Position numbers and translations under genes: made by a program. 64,000 nucleotides of DNA, from NCBI RefSeq assembly GCF_001641755.2, contig NZ_LRFG02000008.1, positions 29,793-93,792 on the forward strand, given 5' to 3'. The stretch's first letter is position 1. Each line of letters begins with the position of its first letter. The stretch is from Microbulbifer flavimaris (lineage in GTDB: Bacteria > Pseudomonadota > Gammaproteobacteria > Pseudomonadales > Cellvibrionaceae). Below the pieces are notes generated by a model, which ran no database searches, had not been told where the DNA came from, and worked only from the letters and a program-made list of their open reading frames with translations. Shown one piece after another: positions 42,832 through 51,798 of this stretch.

Positions 42832-43662
42832 ATGCCGCGCCTTCTGCTTCTCTGCTTGTTTCCTGTTTTGGCCCACGCCCATGGCGGCGGTCTCGATGCC
42901 AGTGGATGTCACAATGACAGGGCGCGTGGGGAGTACCACTGTCACCGTCATGGGAGCACCAAAGACAGACCTTCCATCGGCGGTAGACCCGCGGTGCAGG
43001 CCCGCGGGCACACCATAACCAGTTTCCGCAAGGCCAAGCGGGTTCTACGTGAGTCGGTCTATCTGACGCCGGACATGCAAGTGGGCTTTTACTCCAACTG
43101 CCGCTTTAGTGCACAGGGAAAAAAGCTGGTGCCTGAATGGGCCAGTTGCGGCTATCGGCCGCGCAAAAATGCCAATCGGGCCAGTCGTATCGAGTGGGAG
43201 CATGTGGTGCCGGCCTGGGTAATTGGTCACCAGCGCCAGTGTTGGCAGCGGGGTGGGCGTCGTGACTGTACACGTTCCGATTCACTCTTTGCGATGGCCG
43301 AGGCGGACTTGCATAACCTGGTTCCGGCGATCGGTGAACTCAATGGCGATCGCAGCAATTACCGCTTCACCGAATTCGGCAGCGGCGGTGGTTACCCGTC
43401 CGGGCAGTATGGCGCGGTGGAGTTCCGGGTGGACTTCAAGCAGCGCGCTGTGGAGCCGCCGCGGCACCGGCGCGGTGATATCGCACGCACCTACTTCTAT
43501 ATGGCAGAGACCTACGATCTCGCGATCTCAAGGGCACAGTTGAAGCTTTTTGAGGTATGGGACCGGGCTGACCCGGTCGACCCCACAGAGTGTGAGCGGG
43601 ATCGCCGGATCGCGGCGGTGCAGGGCAACCACAACCCCTATGTGGTGTCAGCCTGCAGTTGA
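42832..43662 (+). CDS. Secreted endonuclease I with N-terminal YHYH-like domain
   Basis: A 276-residue exported nuclease. After a signal peptide (MPRLLLLCLFPVLAHA) comes a YHYH-type motif at residues 17-40 (HGGGLDASGCHNDRARGEYH, then CHR), then an endonuclease I domain. The nuclease core has RIEWEHVVPAWVIG with the catalytic His, ADLHNLVPAIGELNGDRSNY with the metal-binding Asn, and GDIARTYFYMAETY. Family members are periplasmic or secreted, DNA- and RNA-degrading, and disulfide-stabilised. It lies 357 bases after the second LexA box. Confidence 0.9.
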   Translation: MPRLLLLCLFPVLAHAHGGGLDASGCHNDRARGEYHCHRHGSTKDRPSIGGRPAVQARGHTITSFRKAKRVLRESVYLTPDMQVGFYSNCRFSAQGKKLVPEWASCGYRPRKNANRASRIEWEHVVPAWVIGHQRQCWQRGGRRDCTRSDSLFAMAEADLHNLVPAIGELNGDRSNYRFTEFGSGGGYPSGQYGAVEFRVDFKQRAVEPPRHRRGDIARTYFYMAETYDLAISRAQLKLFEVWDRADPVDPTECERDRRIAAVQGNHNPYVVSACS

Positions 43663-43706
43663 GAGGGCAGAGAGATACCGGTAGGGCTGTGATTACGCCC
43701 TATCGG

Positions 43707-44387
43707 TTATTGGCTGAACCGTTGCAGTAGGGCTTCCGCGGTGGCCTCGGAGGAAGCCGGGTTCTGACCAGTGATGAGTAGACCGTCCTCCACAACGTGG
43801 CTTTGCCAGTCGTCACCCCTGGAGTAAACACCGCCCTTATCCTTCAACATGTCCTCCACCAGGAAAGGCACCACATCGGTCAGTTCCACGGCGGCTTCTT
43901 CCGAATTGCTGAAGCCCGTGACCTTTTTTCCGGCGACGAGAGATTTGCCATCGGCGTCGCGGGTATGACGGAAAACACCGGGTGCGTGACAGACCGCGGC
44001 AACGGGCTTGCCAGCCTGATAGAACGCCTCGATCAGGGAGCGGGAATCCTCGCTCTCGGCGAGATCCCACAGCGGGCCGTGGCCGCCGGGATAGAAGACG
44101 GTATCGAAGTCATCGGCGCGGACCTCAGCCAGGCGCACGGTGTTGGCCAGTGCCTGTTGCGCGGCCTCGTCCTTCTTGAAGCGCTCAGTGGCGGCGGTCT
44201 GGAAATCCGGCTCATCGCTCTTGGGATCCAGGGGCGGCTGGCCTCCCTTGGGGGAAGCGAGGGTGATCTCGGCGCCGGCATCCCGGAACACATAGTAAGG
44301 GGAGGCGAACTCCTCGAGCCAGAAGCCGGTTTTGTTGCCGGTCTCGCCGAGTTGGTCGTGGGATGTGAGAACCATCAGGACTTTCAT
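43707..44387 (-). CDS. DJ-1/PfpI family protein, Hsp31-like
   Basis: A 226-residue type 1 glutamine amidotransferase-like protein. The nucleophile elbow is AAVCHAPGVF with the reactive Cys, the acid is in WLEEFASPYYVFRDAG, and FYPGGHGPLWDL precedes it. Relatives act as glyoxalase III, deglycase-like or chaperone proteins; the exact activity is not predictable. The ATG at 44387 has GGAGG eight bases upstream and is preferred over an extension to 44456. Confidence 0.9.
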   Translation of the reverse strand: MKVLMVLTSHDQLGETGNKTGFWLEEFASPYYVFRDAGAEITLASPKGGQPPLDPKSDEPDFQTAATERFKKDEAAQQALANTVRLAEVRADDFDTVFYPGGHGPLWDLAESEDSRSLIEAFYQAGKPVAAVCHAPGVFRHTRDADGKSLVAGKKVTGFSNSEEAAVELTDVVPFLVEDMLKDKGGVYSRGDDWQSHVVEDGLLITGQNPASSEATAEALLQRFSQ

Positions 44388-44661
44388 GGAACCTCCGGGT
44401 TCGGTAATGGAGAATGTGTCTGGGCGGATACGTTCAAAGGGCTCCGCTGGTTGCATGGAATGTTAGTGGTTGCAGAGCAATTGAAGAACTTTAAGCTTTG
44501 GATTGGTGCTACCAAAAAATCGAATGATGCTGTCGGAACGCATTCATGAGCGGCGATGCTGCGACCGGCTTTCTCCGTCCGGCACAAAATGCTACTAATA
44601 AGCAGGCAGGCAAACAGGCCGAATATGCCCACCACAACAGATAATAAAAGAGAACACCGGT

Positions 44662-45696
44662 ATGAAACTGCTCCGCTACCTGAGTCTGGCGCTGATCTCC
44701 ATCTGGCTACCTGCGCAGGCCGTGCAGGCTGAAGAGAGTCCTATCGCAATCGCCATCCATGGTGGGGCCGGTACCATCGAGAGAAGCAAGCTGGCGCCAG
44801 AGCAGGAGCGCGCCTACCGGCAAAAACTGACCGAGGCTGTCAATGCGGGTTACCGGGTGCTGGAAGACGGCGGTGAAAGCCTGGATGCCGTGAGCGCGGC
44901 GATCCGTATTCTCGAAGACTCGCCGCTTTTCAATGCCGGTGTCGGCGCGGTGTACACCTATGAGGGGCGCCACGAGCTGGATGCCTCAATCATGGAGGGT
45001 AAATCACGGCAGGCGGGTGCGGTGGCCGGTGTGACCCGTGTGCGTAACCCGATCGACCTGGCCCGAATGGTGATGGAGGATTCCCCGCATGTGATGCTTG
45101 CAGGAACCGGGGCAGAGGCGTTCGCCCAATCCCGGGATATGGACATGGTGGATAACAGCCTGTTCGACACCGAGCGCCGGCGCAAGCAGCTGGAGGATGC
45201 GAAAAAGAAAATAGAAGCGGAGACGCGCCGCCAGAGCAGCGAGCAGGCTGCCGTGGAAGCGCTGCCAGTGGCTTTCCGCATGGGTACGGTCGGTGCGGTA
45301 GCACTGGATAAGGCTGGTAACCTGGCAGCGGGTACCTCTACCGGCGGTATGACTGCCAAGCGTTACGGGCGCATCGGCGACTCGCCGGTGATCGGTGCCG
45401 GCACCTTCGCCGACAATGCCTCCTGTGCGGTCTCCGCCACCGGCCACGGTGAGTACTTCATCCGCTTCAATGTGGCGGCGGATATTTGTGCACGGGTGCA
45501 GTACCAGGGCAAGTCTGTTGCAGAGGCGGCGGATGCCGTCATCAATGATGTGTTGCGTCCCGTTGGTGGCACCGGCGGCGTCATCGTGCTGGACGCGGCG
45601 GGTAACATTGCCCTGACATTCAACACACCGGGAATGTACCGGGCGAGCCGATCCAGCGGCAGTCCACTGTCTGTTGGTATTTTCGATAAAGAGTGA
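44662..45696 (+). CDS. Isoaspartyl peptidase/L-asparaginase, exported
   Basis: A 344-residue Ntn-hydrolase of the plant-type asparaginase family, with a signal peptide (MKLLRYLSLALISIWLPAQA). AIAIHGGAGTIERS opens the alpha chain. Self-cleavage is expected before the Thr of FRMGTVGAVALDKAGN at about residue 209, and TSTGGMTAKRYGRIGDSP and GTGGVIVLDA shape the active site. It removes isoaspartyl damage from peptides, here probably in the periplasm. Confidence 0.94.
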   Translation: MKLLRYLSLALISIWLPAQAVQAEESPIAIAIHGGAGTIERSKLAPEQERAYRQKLTEAVNAGYRVLEDGGESLDAVSAAIRILEDSPLFNAGVGAVYTYEGRHELDASIMEGKSRQAGAVAGVTRVRNPIDLARMVMEDSPHVMLAGTGAEAFAQSRDMDMVDNSLFDTERRRKQLEDAKKKIEAETRRQSSEQAAVEALPVAFRMGTVGAVALDKAGNLAAGTSTGGMTAKRYGRIGDSPVIGAGTFADNASCAVSATGHGEYFIRFNVAADICARVQYQGKSVAEAADAVINDVLRPVGGTGGVIVLDAAGNIALTFNTPGMYRASRSSGSPLSVGIFDKE

Positions 45697-45751
45697 TGGT
45701 TGCAACACCCATCTCTGGTGATACCGGATTTTTCAATAGAAGGGTTTGGTC

Positions 45752-45880
45752 ATGAAAACTAGGCGTAAGAAATCCCGCAAATCCCCGCGCCAGATGGAGC
45801 GCTCTGTGCGCCAGTTCTGGACCTGGGTCTTCCTGGTTGGCCTGGCTGCGGTACTGCTGATGTATATCGCCATGGCCTGA
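45752..45880 (+). CDS. Small single-span membrane protein
   Basis: A 42-residue frame starting MKTRRKKSRKSPRQMERSVR, then the hydrophobic segment FLVGLAAVLLMYIAMA to the end. It has a strongly basic N-terminus, one membrane helix, and AAGGG upstream of the ATG, all signs of a real small protein. The helix would place the basic part in the cytoplasm. It lies 55 bases after the isoaspartyl peptidase gene and may be cotranscribed. I recognise no family. Confidence 0.6.
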   Translation: MKTRRKKSRKSPRQMERSVRQFWTWVFLVGLAAVLLMYIAMA

Positions 45881-46044
45881 CAGTGAGGCTCTTGGGGAAA
45901 GACCTGTCATTTCAGCCAGCCGGTGTTGTGTCGACGCAGCTGGGGAGAGCCCTGTCGGCTATGTTTTGAGCAGTCACGCCACGAACTGCCGGATTGGCGC
46001 AGCTCGTGGCGCTCTTGGCTCAATTCTCCGGCAAAGGTGTCTGT

Positions 46045-46245
46045 GTGGGCGGCTTCCTCAGGTATGCAACTCGATGGCCCTGGTTGGTCTTCGCCAGCCT
46101 GTGCCTGATGATGGTGGGCGCCTCTGCTCAGGTGGATCGGCAGACGGAGAACATCGAGGGTGCAAAGGAGGTTGTTGAGCAAAGGGGCAGAGAGGGCACA
46201 TCCAGAAGGCTCGAAAAAAGCCCTGAGGATCGTGCGGTTGAGTGA
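46045..46245 (+). pseudogene. Signal-peptide segment of the MscS gene, cut by an in-frame TGA
   Basis: From a GTG at 46045 with AAAGGT upstream, the frame gives a typical signal peptide (MGGFLRYATRWPWLVFASLC, LMMVGASA) and about 36 further residues to a TGA at 46243-46245. The same frame then stays open without interruption into the MscS-family gene, and the first residues after the TGA (PTKSELEAHPLSPLEHDTPR and ATIQTFL) fit the N-terminal domain of that family. It therefore looks like the 5' end of that gene with a nonsense codon. Confidence 0.65.
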
Positions 46246-46350
46246 CCCACCAAAAGTGAGCTGGAAGCTCATCCACTGAGTCCGCTTGAGCACGACACGC
46301 CCCGCGCAACGATCCAGACTTTCCTCACCGAGACTGACGCGATCGGCGAA

Positions 46351-48153
46351 TTGGTGGTGGAGCAGTACTGGGACAATCCCACGCAGGAGGTCGCCCGGGA
46401 AATACAGCGCCGGATGCAGAAAGTGATGCAGTTGCTTGACCTTAGCCAGGTTCCGCCTGTGGCGCGGGAGAGCAAGGGCAGTGACGCCCTGATCTATCTG
46501 TACGAGGTGCTCAATCGCATCGAGCTGCCGCCGTCGGAGGAAATACCCGGCTCGGAAGCTATGTCAGACATGGCCGCAGTTGCCGTGCAGGAGGGCGAGC
46601 TGGCCGATCAGGCCACAACGGCCAAGAAAGCGAAAAGTGTCAGTCCCCTGCCGACACCCTCCCCCAAAAGTGACAGGGAAGAGGGCGTAGCCAAGTCTGT
46701 CAGCTGGACGATACCACACACTGATATCACCCTGGTGCGCGTGGCTGAGGGCCCCCAGACCGGGAAATTTGTCTTCTCAGCAGACACCGTGGCGCGGGCT
46801 GCAGAGTTCTACGATCGCGTTCGTCATCTCCCCTACCGCCGCGAAATTCCACTGCGCAACTACGCCGATATGCGCCCGTATCTGAGTATGTCGGGCTGGC
46901 TTGTATCGCCGCGCCTGATCCAGGGTTTCCCGGAGTGGATGAAGCGCAGTGTCTTCCGCCAGGCAGTCTGGAAGTGGCTGGCCCTGGGCGGGGTGATACT
47001 GGTGTACGTGCTCGCCCTGATCATTATCCGCCGCCTTGCCGTGCGCTTGCGGCGACGTATTGAGCGCTGGCGGCATGCCAGCCGCTTCTTATTGCCGGTG
47101 ACCCTGCTGCTGACGATCAGGCCATTGGCATCGTTTGTCAGCCAGCAACTCACATTGACTGACGTGGTTGCCGAGTCGTTGACACTATGTGCCGAGGCGC
47201 TGTTCTACTTTGCGCTGGCATGGTTTGTATGGCAGCTGCCGCTGGTCCTGACCGAGATGTTTATCAGCCGCTCACCCAGGGTGGAAGGGGAGAGCCTGGA
47301 TGCACATCTGTTGCGGTTTGTCGCTCGCACTCTGGGGGTAATCGCGATCATCGCGATTATTTTTATCCTCAGTGCCCAGCTTGGTGCTCCGTTGTTCAGC
47401 TTGCTGGCCGGTTTTGGTGTCGGCGGTATCGCGGTGGCGCTGGCCGCGCAGGGTTCGATCGAGAACTTCATTGGCAGCCTCAACCTTTTTGGAGACAAGC
47501 CGGTTCGCGTCGGTGATTTTTGCCGCTATGGCGAAGATGCCGGGCCGGATTTCCAGCGCATCGGCACGGTGGAAGCTATCGGCATGCGCTCGACCCGTAT
47601 TCGGGGCATCGACAACACCCTGACTACGATTCCCAATGCTGACTTCTCCAAGATGCATATCGTGAATTACAGCACCCGCAGTCAGATACTATTTCTGACG
47701 ATGCTGAGTCTCCGCTATGAGACTACGGAAGACCAGCTGCGCTACGTGTTGGTATCACTGCGGGAAATGTTGGTGGCTCACCCACGGGTGGTGGATGAAG
47801 AGCCATCCGTGCGCTTTACCGGCATGAGCGACAGTGCTCTTGATGTCGAAGTACGTGTCGATATCAATACCAACGACTACTTTGATTTCCGGTCAGTGCG
47901 GGAAGATATTTTATTGCGGATTCTATCGATTGTGCGGGGATCCGGGAGTGGCTTCGCGTTTCCCTCCCAGACACTGTATTACTCCAGGGACTCAGGGCTG
48001 GACAAGGAGCGTCGTGAGGCTGCGGAAGCGCGGGTGCGCGAGTGGGCCGCTGCCCACGAAATGCCTTTCCCGACGTTTACCCCTGAGCAGCGCAATAAGC
48101 GCAAGAATACCCTCGATTACCCGCCAGAAGGGTCGCCCCTGGCGGATCGGTGA
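46351..48153 (+). CDS. MscS-family mechanosensitive channel (5' end interrupted)
   Basis: The intact part gives 600 residues from a GTG at 46351: a soluble N-terminal domain (about residues 1-200), several membrane helices (about 210-350) and the MscS core. The core includes GFGVGGIAVALAAQGSIENF, LFGDKPVRVGDFCRYG, RIGTVEAIGMRSTRIRG and LTTIPNADFSKMHIVNYSTR. Homologous sequence continues upstream in frame to 46246, immediately after a TGA that separates it from the signal peptide. Without the signal the N-terminal domain could not be exported, so the channel is probably impaired unless the stop is bypassed. Confidence 0.85.
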   Translation: MVVEQYWDNPTQEVAREIQRRMQKVMQLLDLSQVPPVARESKGSDALIYLYEVLNRIELPPSEEIPGSEAMSDMAAVAVQEGELADQATTAKKAKSVSPLPTPSPKSDREEGVAKSVSWTIPHTDITLVRVAEGPQTGKFVFSADTVARAAEFYDRVRHLPYRREIPLRNYADMRPYLSMSGWLVSPRLIQGFPEWMKRSVFRQAVWKWLALGGVILVYVLALIIIRRLAVRLRRRIERWRHASRFLLPVTLLLTIRPLASFVSQQLTLTDVVAESLTLCAEALFYFALAWFVWQLPLVLTEMFISRSPRVEGESLDAHLLRFVARTLGVIAIIAIIFILSAQLGAPLFSLLAGFGVGGIAVALAAQGSIENFIGSLNLFGDKPVRVGDFCRYGEDAGPDFQRIGTVEAIGMRSTRIRGIDNTLTTIPNADFSKMHIVNYSTRSQILFLTMLSLRYETTEDQLRYVLVSLREMLVAHPRVVDEEPSVRFTGMSDSALDVEVRVDINTNDYFDFRSVREDILLRILSIVRGSGSGFAFPSQTLYYSRDSGLDKERREAAEARVREWAAAHEMPFPTFTPEQRNKRKNTLDYPPEGSPLADR

Positions 48154-48246
48154 GTCTCGGCGCTCCTCACTGATGGCCCCTTACCGTCAGCTGTCATGGC
48201 TTCGGCATCAACAGCAGTCAGCTAGCTGGCAATGCGCCGGTGCTAC

Positions 48247-49743
48247 TCAGAAAGCGATCTCGAACTCTGTATTGACTACCACGCCGTTACCGCCGCGGGC
48301 GAAGGGCACACTGTTGTAACCCACCGGGGAGTCATCCAGATACAGGAGCTGGGTGGTCCAGCGCACTTCCCGGCGCTTGAACGGGTAGTACTTGAAGCCA
48401 AACGCCATATCCCACGGGTCCCCGTACTCCCCGTTGATCTTGGATCCGGAGAGATACATCTGCAGAGTCTTTGGTATGAGCATCGTGGATGCCTGAACCT
48501 GCAGTCCCTGGTCGGTCAGCCTCTTGACTGGCAGCGTGGCATCGGGTTCTGCGTCGGGTAGGAGGATGGTCGAAAAGTTGTCGACTTCGCGGTAGTAGTA
48601 CTCAACGTCCAGCGAGTAACCGCAGTACTTTACCCCCGCATTCAAGGCTGCCATCTCGTAGGTTGCCTGGCGGATGTTAACGTCGTTATCGAAGGGGTTG
48701 GGCGAGAATATCCGGGTGCCATCGGACAGCCGGATCTGGCTGTTATCGAAGCTGTTGATCTCCGGTTGCCCCTGGGAATCCTCGCGGCTATGGGTGTAGT
48801 GCAACCCGAACAGGGTGGCAGGTTCAGTGTGGAACTCGTAGTCCCCGAAACCGTTGCCCGGCCCATACTCGCCGGTGGTGGGCATCCACCACACGGCGCC
48901 GGAGACCGTCTCGAAATGATCGTCCAGCTCATTGGCGCTTACGCCCAGCTGGCTCAGGTTATTGCCGATCATGATGCGATAGTCCGACTTTTCGGTGATA
49001 TCGCCCCAGGCGAACAAGCCTGTGGTGTAGGAGCCCCGAAAGAATTCGTCGGCGATGGTACGGTGGTCGGTGCGAAACCAGGTTGGGAAGGTGCCGTTGG
49101 TGGTGCGCGTCGTCGGCAGGGCATCAATACCGGCGCCAAAATTGAAGTTTTCATGGAACGCATAAGACAGCTTGCCAGCCACGACAACCTGGGCCGCCTC
49201 GCCCTGGTTGGAGTTGCTGGTCCAGGTGTAGAAGCGGTACTGGAACTTGGGGTCGAACAGCCAGCCCTTGAAGGTCAGGTTGACCTTCTGTACCTGCATC
49301 TGGTTGAGGGTGCTCACCTCAAACTCTCGGCCGAACGAATCTATATACTCGTCTTCAAGGTCGTCCTGGTCCAGGTAGCGGACGTAGGAGTAGATCGAGA
49401 AGTTCACCTCACCGAGGTCAGAACGCAGCAGCACAAATCCCTTGCCGGGCTCGTAGTCTCCCCAGGTTTTCTTGTCCGGCTCCTCGTAGCTGATCTGCGA
49501 GGCCCGGGGTTGTGGAGGCGTCTGGGTGCCGCGATGGGCCGCCTCGCTCTCCAGTTGCTCGATGCGTGCATCGCGACGCCGGACCTCGACCTCGAGTTGC
49601 TGCTGCCGCGCTTCCAGTTCCCGCAGCCGGGCCTCTGTCTCCGAATCCTGGTGCTGCTCTTCAGCAGCCCATGCCTGCGTGCCTGCGATTGCAAGGATCG
49701 CGAGCAACAGTACGGGTGATTGGTTTTTGCGTCGCATAAGCAC
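48247..49743 (-). CDS. Outer-membrane porin-like beta-barrel protein
   Basis: A 498-residue exported protein: signal peptide (PVLLLAILAIAGTQAWA), a coiled-coil segment (about residues 35-65, repeating LRELEARQQQLEVEVRRRDA), then a long beta-rich barrel ending in the outer-membrane signature ...EIAF with terminal Phe. The coiled coil plus barrel layout resembles phosphate- and carbohydrate-type porins. It sits 18 bases downstream of the amidohydrolase gene on the same strand, suggesting that the pair imports and hydrolyses one substrate (inference). Confidence 0.8.
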   Translation of the reverse strand: MLMRRKNQSPVLLLAILAIAGTQAWAAEEQHQDSETEARLRELEARQQQLEVEVRRRDARIEQLESEAAHRGTQTPPQPRASQISYEEPDKKTWGDYEPGKGFVLLRSDLGEVNFSIYSYVRYLDQDDLEDEYIDSFGREFEVSTLNQMQVQKVNLTFKGWLFDPKFQYRFYTWTSNSNQGEAAQVVVAGKLSYAFHENFNFGAGIDALPTTRTTNGTFPTWFRTDHRTIADEFFRGSYTTGLFAWGDITEKSDYRIMIGNNLSQLGVSANELDDHFETVSGAVWWMPTTGEYGPGNGFGDYEFHTEPATLFGLHYTHSREDSQGQPEINSFDNSQIRLSDGTRIFSPNPFDNDVNIRQATYEMAALNAGVKYCGYSLDVEYYYREVDNFSTILLPDAEPDATLPVKRLTDQGLQVQASTMLIPKTLQMYLSGSKINGEYGDPWDMAFGFKYYPFKRREVRWTTQLLYLDDSPVGYNSVPFARGGNGVVVNTEFEIAF

Positions 49744-49760
49744 TCCCTGCCTGCAGCGAA

Positions 49761-50879
49761 TCAGTTGTTCCCAGCCTTCTTGACGTTTTTGGCCTCCCAG
49801 GCGCGCACCTTGCGTCGTGCCTCATCGAACAGACGCTCGTAGTTACCTTTGAGGATCTTCTCCCTGGCCTCAGGCTTGAGCTTGGCGAAGACCGGGTCCC
49901 ACATATGAAAGACCTTGAGCTGGGTTTCCTGATCGGCTGGGGCGACATTGTCCGTGCCGAAGAGGAATCGATCAGGGTATTTGTTGAGTAGTCGGGCTGT
50001 GCGCTCAATGGTTTCCGGAGTGGCGATGGCATATTTGGCCACCTCATCCCAGGAAATATCGAAATTGACGTGCTTGAGCTTGGGGTCTCTCAGCATACCC
50101 TCGACGATTTCGAGGTGACGAGGGCTTCGCTCCGTTGAGCTGGCTGAGGCCTGGGATGGGTGCACAACACGCCCCAACCCCGTGTGAGCCCAGATAATCG
50201 AAGTCCCTGGGTGGTCCCTCAGCGTCTCTTTGACCTGTTCCAGATAGACGGGCGTCGCGCCCTCCTTGGCAAAGGGGATGTCGATATCGTTATGGAGAAT
50301 GACGACCAGGCCGACTTCGCCGGCGAAATCGAACACCCGGTCAAGGGCCGGGTCGGTCAGGCTGGCGACATCACCTGCCACCTTGGGCGAAACAAATTCC
50401 TTATGGATGGTGAATTCGCCGATACCACTGAAAACGCCCGGGTAGGTTTCGAGGACCCGGCGGATGTGGTCGACCGCATACATGTCTGCAGGGTTGAACC
50501 CGGTGATCATGGGGTCCAGTCGGGCCCGCTGCTCCTCAGGTAGCGACAGGTAGGCATTGGCGATAAAGGCGTCGGTGAATGAGTAGTAGTACAGGGGGGC
50601 ATCGGAATGGAGGTAGTAAGTGGGCGCGAAGTCGCCCGAGTTCTCATGGGACCAGGTTTGCTGCAGGGGGATTCCGAACAGCGTTGAGCGGCCGACCTTG
50701 TCACCCATGATCTCAAGATACTTCTCGATCGGCGTGCCTTTCTGTACGTAGTTTGTCAGGTGGAAGTGTGAGTCGTTGAACAGGTAATCATCCGGGTCCT
50801 GCTCCTGTGCTTGAGAGGCCATTGATGCCGAGAGTGCAAGCGCGAGCAGGGTGCCCATTGCCTGAAGCCGTAGAGCCAT
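49761..50879 (-). CDS. Exported amidohydrolase family protein
   Basis: A 372-residue member of the amidohydrolase-2 group with a signal peptide (LLALALSASMASQAQA-like). Metal-binding positions are visible in LFNDSHFHLTNYV (H-x-H), VVILHNDIDIPF, IWAHTGLGRVV and LFGTDNVAPADQ. Members are hydrolases or decarboxylases of aromatic or cyclic acids; I cannot name the substrate. The ATG at 50879 follows AAAAGGAC by eight bases and is preferred over a GTG at 50897. The porin gene follows 18 bases downstream. Confidence 0.87.
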   Translation of the reverse strand: MALRLQAMGTLLALALSASMASQAQEQDPDDYLFNDSHFHLTNYVQKGTPIEKYLEIMGDKVGRSTLFGIPLQQTWSHENSGDFAPTYYLHSDAPLYYYSFTDAFIANAYLSLPEEQRARLDPMITGFNPADMYAVDHIRRVLETYPGVFSGIGEFTIHKEFVSPKVAGDVASLTDPALDRVFDFAGEVGLVVILHNDIDIPFAKEGATPVYLEQVKETLRDHPGTSIIWAHTGLGRVVHPSQASASSTERSPRHLEIVEGMLRDPKLKHVNFDISWDEVAKYAIATPETIERTARLLNKYPDRFLFGTDNVAPADQETQLKVFHMWDPVFAKLKPEAREKILKGNYERLFDEARRKVRAWEAKNVKKAGNN

Positions 50880-51050
50880 GTTCAAAGTCCTTTTCACAGT
50901 TTTCCTGTTATGAGCGGTTGCCGTGGCGCCGGTACCGGCAACGCTGGCGGGCCTCGTATCCCGGACGGACGGAGGGGCCTGATCAGCTTAGAAGACACTT
51001 CGGTGGTTTGCGGGGATTGCGAGGCCAGAACAGGGCGGAAAGAGGCAAAG

Positions 51051-51126
51051 TGGCGCCCCCGGCAGGACTCGAACCTGCAGTGCGGACTTAGGAGGTCCGT
51101 GGTTTATCCTGTTAACCGACGGGGGC
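51051..51126 (-). tRNA. tRNA-Arg (CCT)
   Basis: A 76-base tRNA with encoded CCA on the minus strand: acceptor GCCCCCG/CGGGGGC, anticodon stem CGGAC/GTCCG with loop CTCCTAA giving CCT, and T-arm GCAGGTTCGAGTCCTGC. Confidence 0.96.
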
Positions 51127-51179
51127 ACGGCTTGGCTTTTGGCGACGGGAGGACCTGTCTGCCTGGCCAGCGGGGCGCT

Positions 51180-51208
51180 ATTCTAGCGCCACCGATAGCC
51201 TGTGTCAT
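51180..51208 (-). promoter_or_regulatory. Sigma-70 promoter for tRNA-Arg
   Basis: On the minus strand ATGACA, 17 bases, TAGAAT, then AGCGCCCC. It is one mismatch from consensus at each hexamer and lies about 50 bases upstream of tRNA-Arg. Confidence 0.75.
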
Positions 51209-51311
51209 GGGGTGCTGGTCGCCTGTCGGCGGGTACCCGAGAACTGGCGCCGTGTTGGTGCTGCCATGCGTAAAGTCGGTCAGCCAGAATTCGGCCTCGG
51301 AGGGTGTAACC

Positions 51312-51533
51312 ATGGGTAACAGCAACTCCCGGGCGGTAACAAATTCCAGAGTCCTACATCTTCACGCCCAAGTCGAAAAACTGTCGCAAATTCGTCATGG
51401 AAGAGCGCTATTTTGGCGCCCGGAGAGCGATTGGGGAGAGAATGTTTTTTCCGCCGTGGTGCAGAGCCTCCTGGCGCTGCAGCAAGTTGTTTCCGCGGTG
51501 AAAATTTTTCTTGACCATGCCTCTCGGAGCTGA
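51312..51533 (+). CDS. Small hypothetical protein
   Basis: A 73-residue frame with GGAGG eight bases before its ATG, beginning MGNSNSRAVTNSRVLHLHAQ. The second half (ENVFSAVVQSLLALQQVVSA and VKIFLDHA) is an amphipathic to hydrophobic helix. The strong ribosome site and codon pattern support translation. I recognise no family. It precedes the PA3496-like gene by 72 bases. Confidence 0.5.
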   Translation: MGNSNSRAVTNSRVLHLHAQVEKLSQIRHGRALFWRPESDWGENVFSAVVQSLLALQQVVSAVKIFLDHASRS

Positions 51534-51605
51534 TTAATCTGCAGTGGCACAACAAAAACAACAAGGGTGTTTCTGCTTAGGCAGATCGAGATTTTGGAGT
51601 TTCGT

Positions 51606-51788
51606 ATGAGCGGCAACGTTAGCGAAAAAGACTTTGAATTTGATCACGACGACATCCCCCAGATTGCCAACGAGATACTTCGTCAGGCGACATCACAGCC
51701 ACCCACGGATGCCCGGCGGATGGTTGAGGACAAACTAGAAGAAATGCGCCTCAGGCGCGAATTGATGGACTACGACTTAGAGTTTTGA
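51606..51788 (+). CDS. PA3496 family putative envelope integrity protein
   Basis: A 60-residue acidic protein: MSGNVSEKDFEFDHDDIPQI, then DARRMVEDKLEEMRLRRELM and DYDLEF. The C-terminal R-x-x-V-E-x-K-L-E-x-x-R-L block is the family signature seen in Pseudomonas PA3496. Its role in the envelope comes from family naming, not from this sequence. A GC-rich hairpin follows. Confidence 0.75.
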   Translation: MSGNVSEKDFEFDHDDIPQIANEILRQATSQPPTDARRMVEDKLEEMRLRRELMDYDLEF

Positions 51789-51798
51789 TGAGAGAAAC

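Noticed and set aside
46243..46245. Selenocysteine at the MscS TGA
   Set aside because: No SECIS-like hairpin directly after the TGA, no selenocysteine genes in view, and no known selenoprotein in this family.
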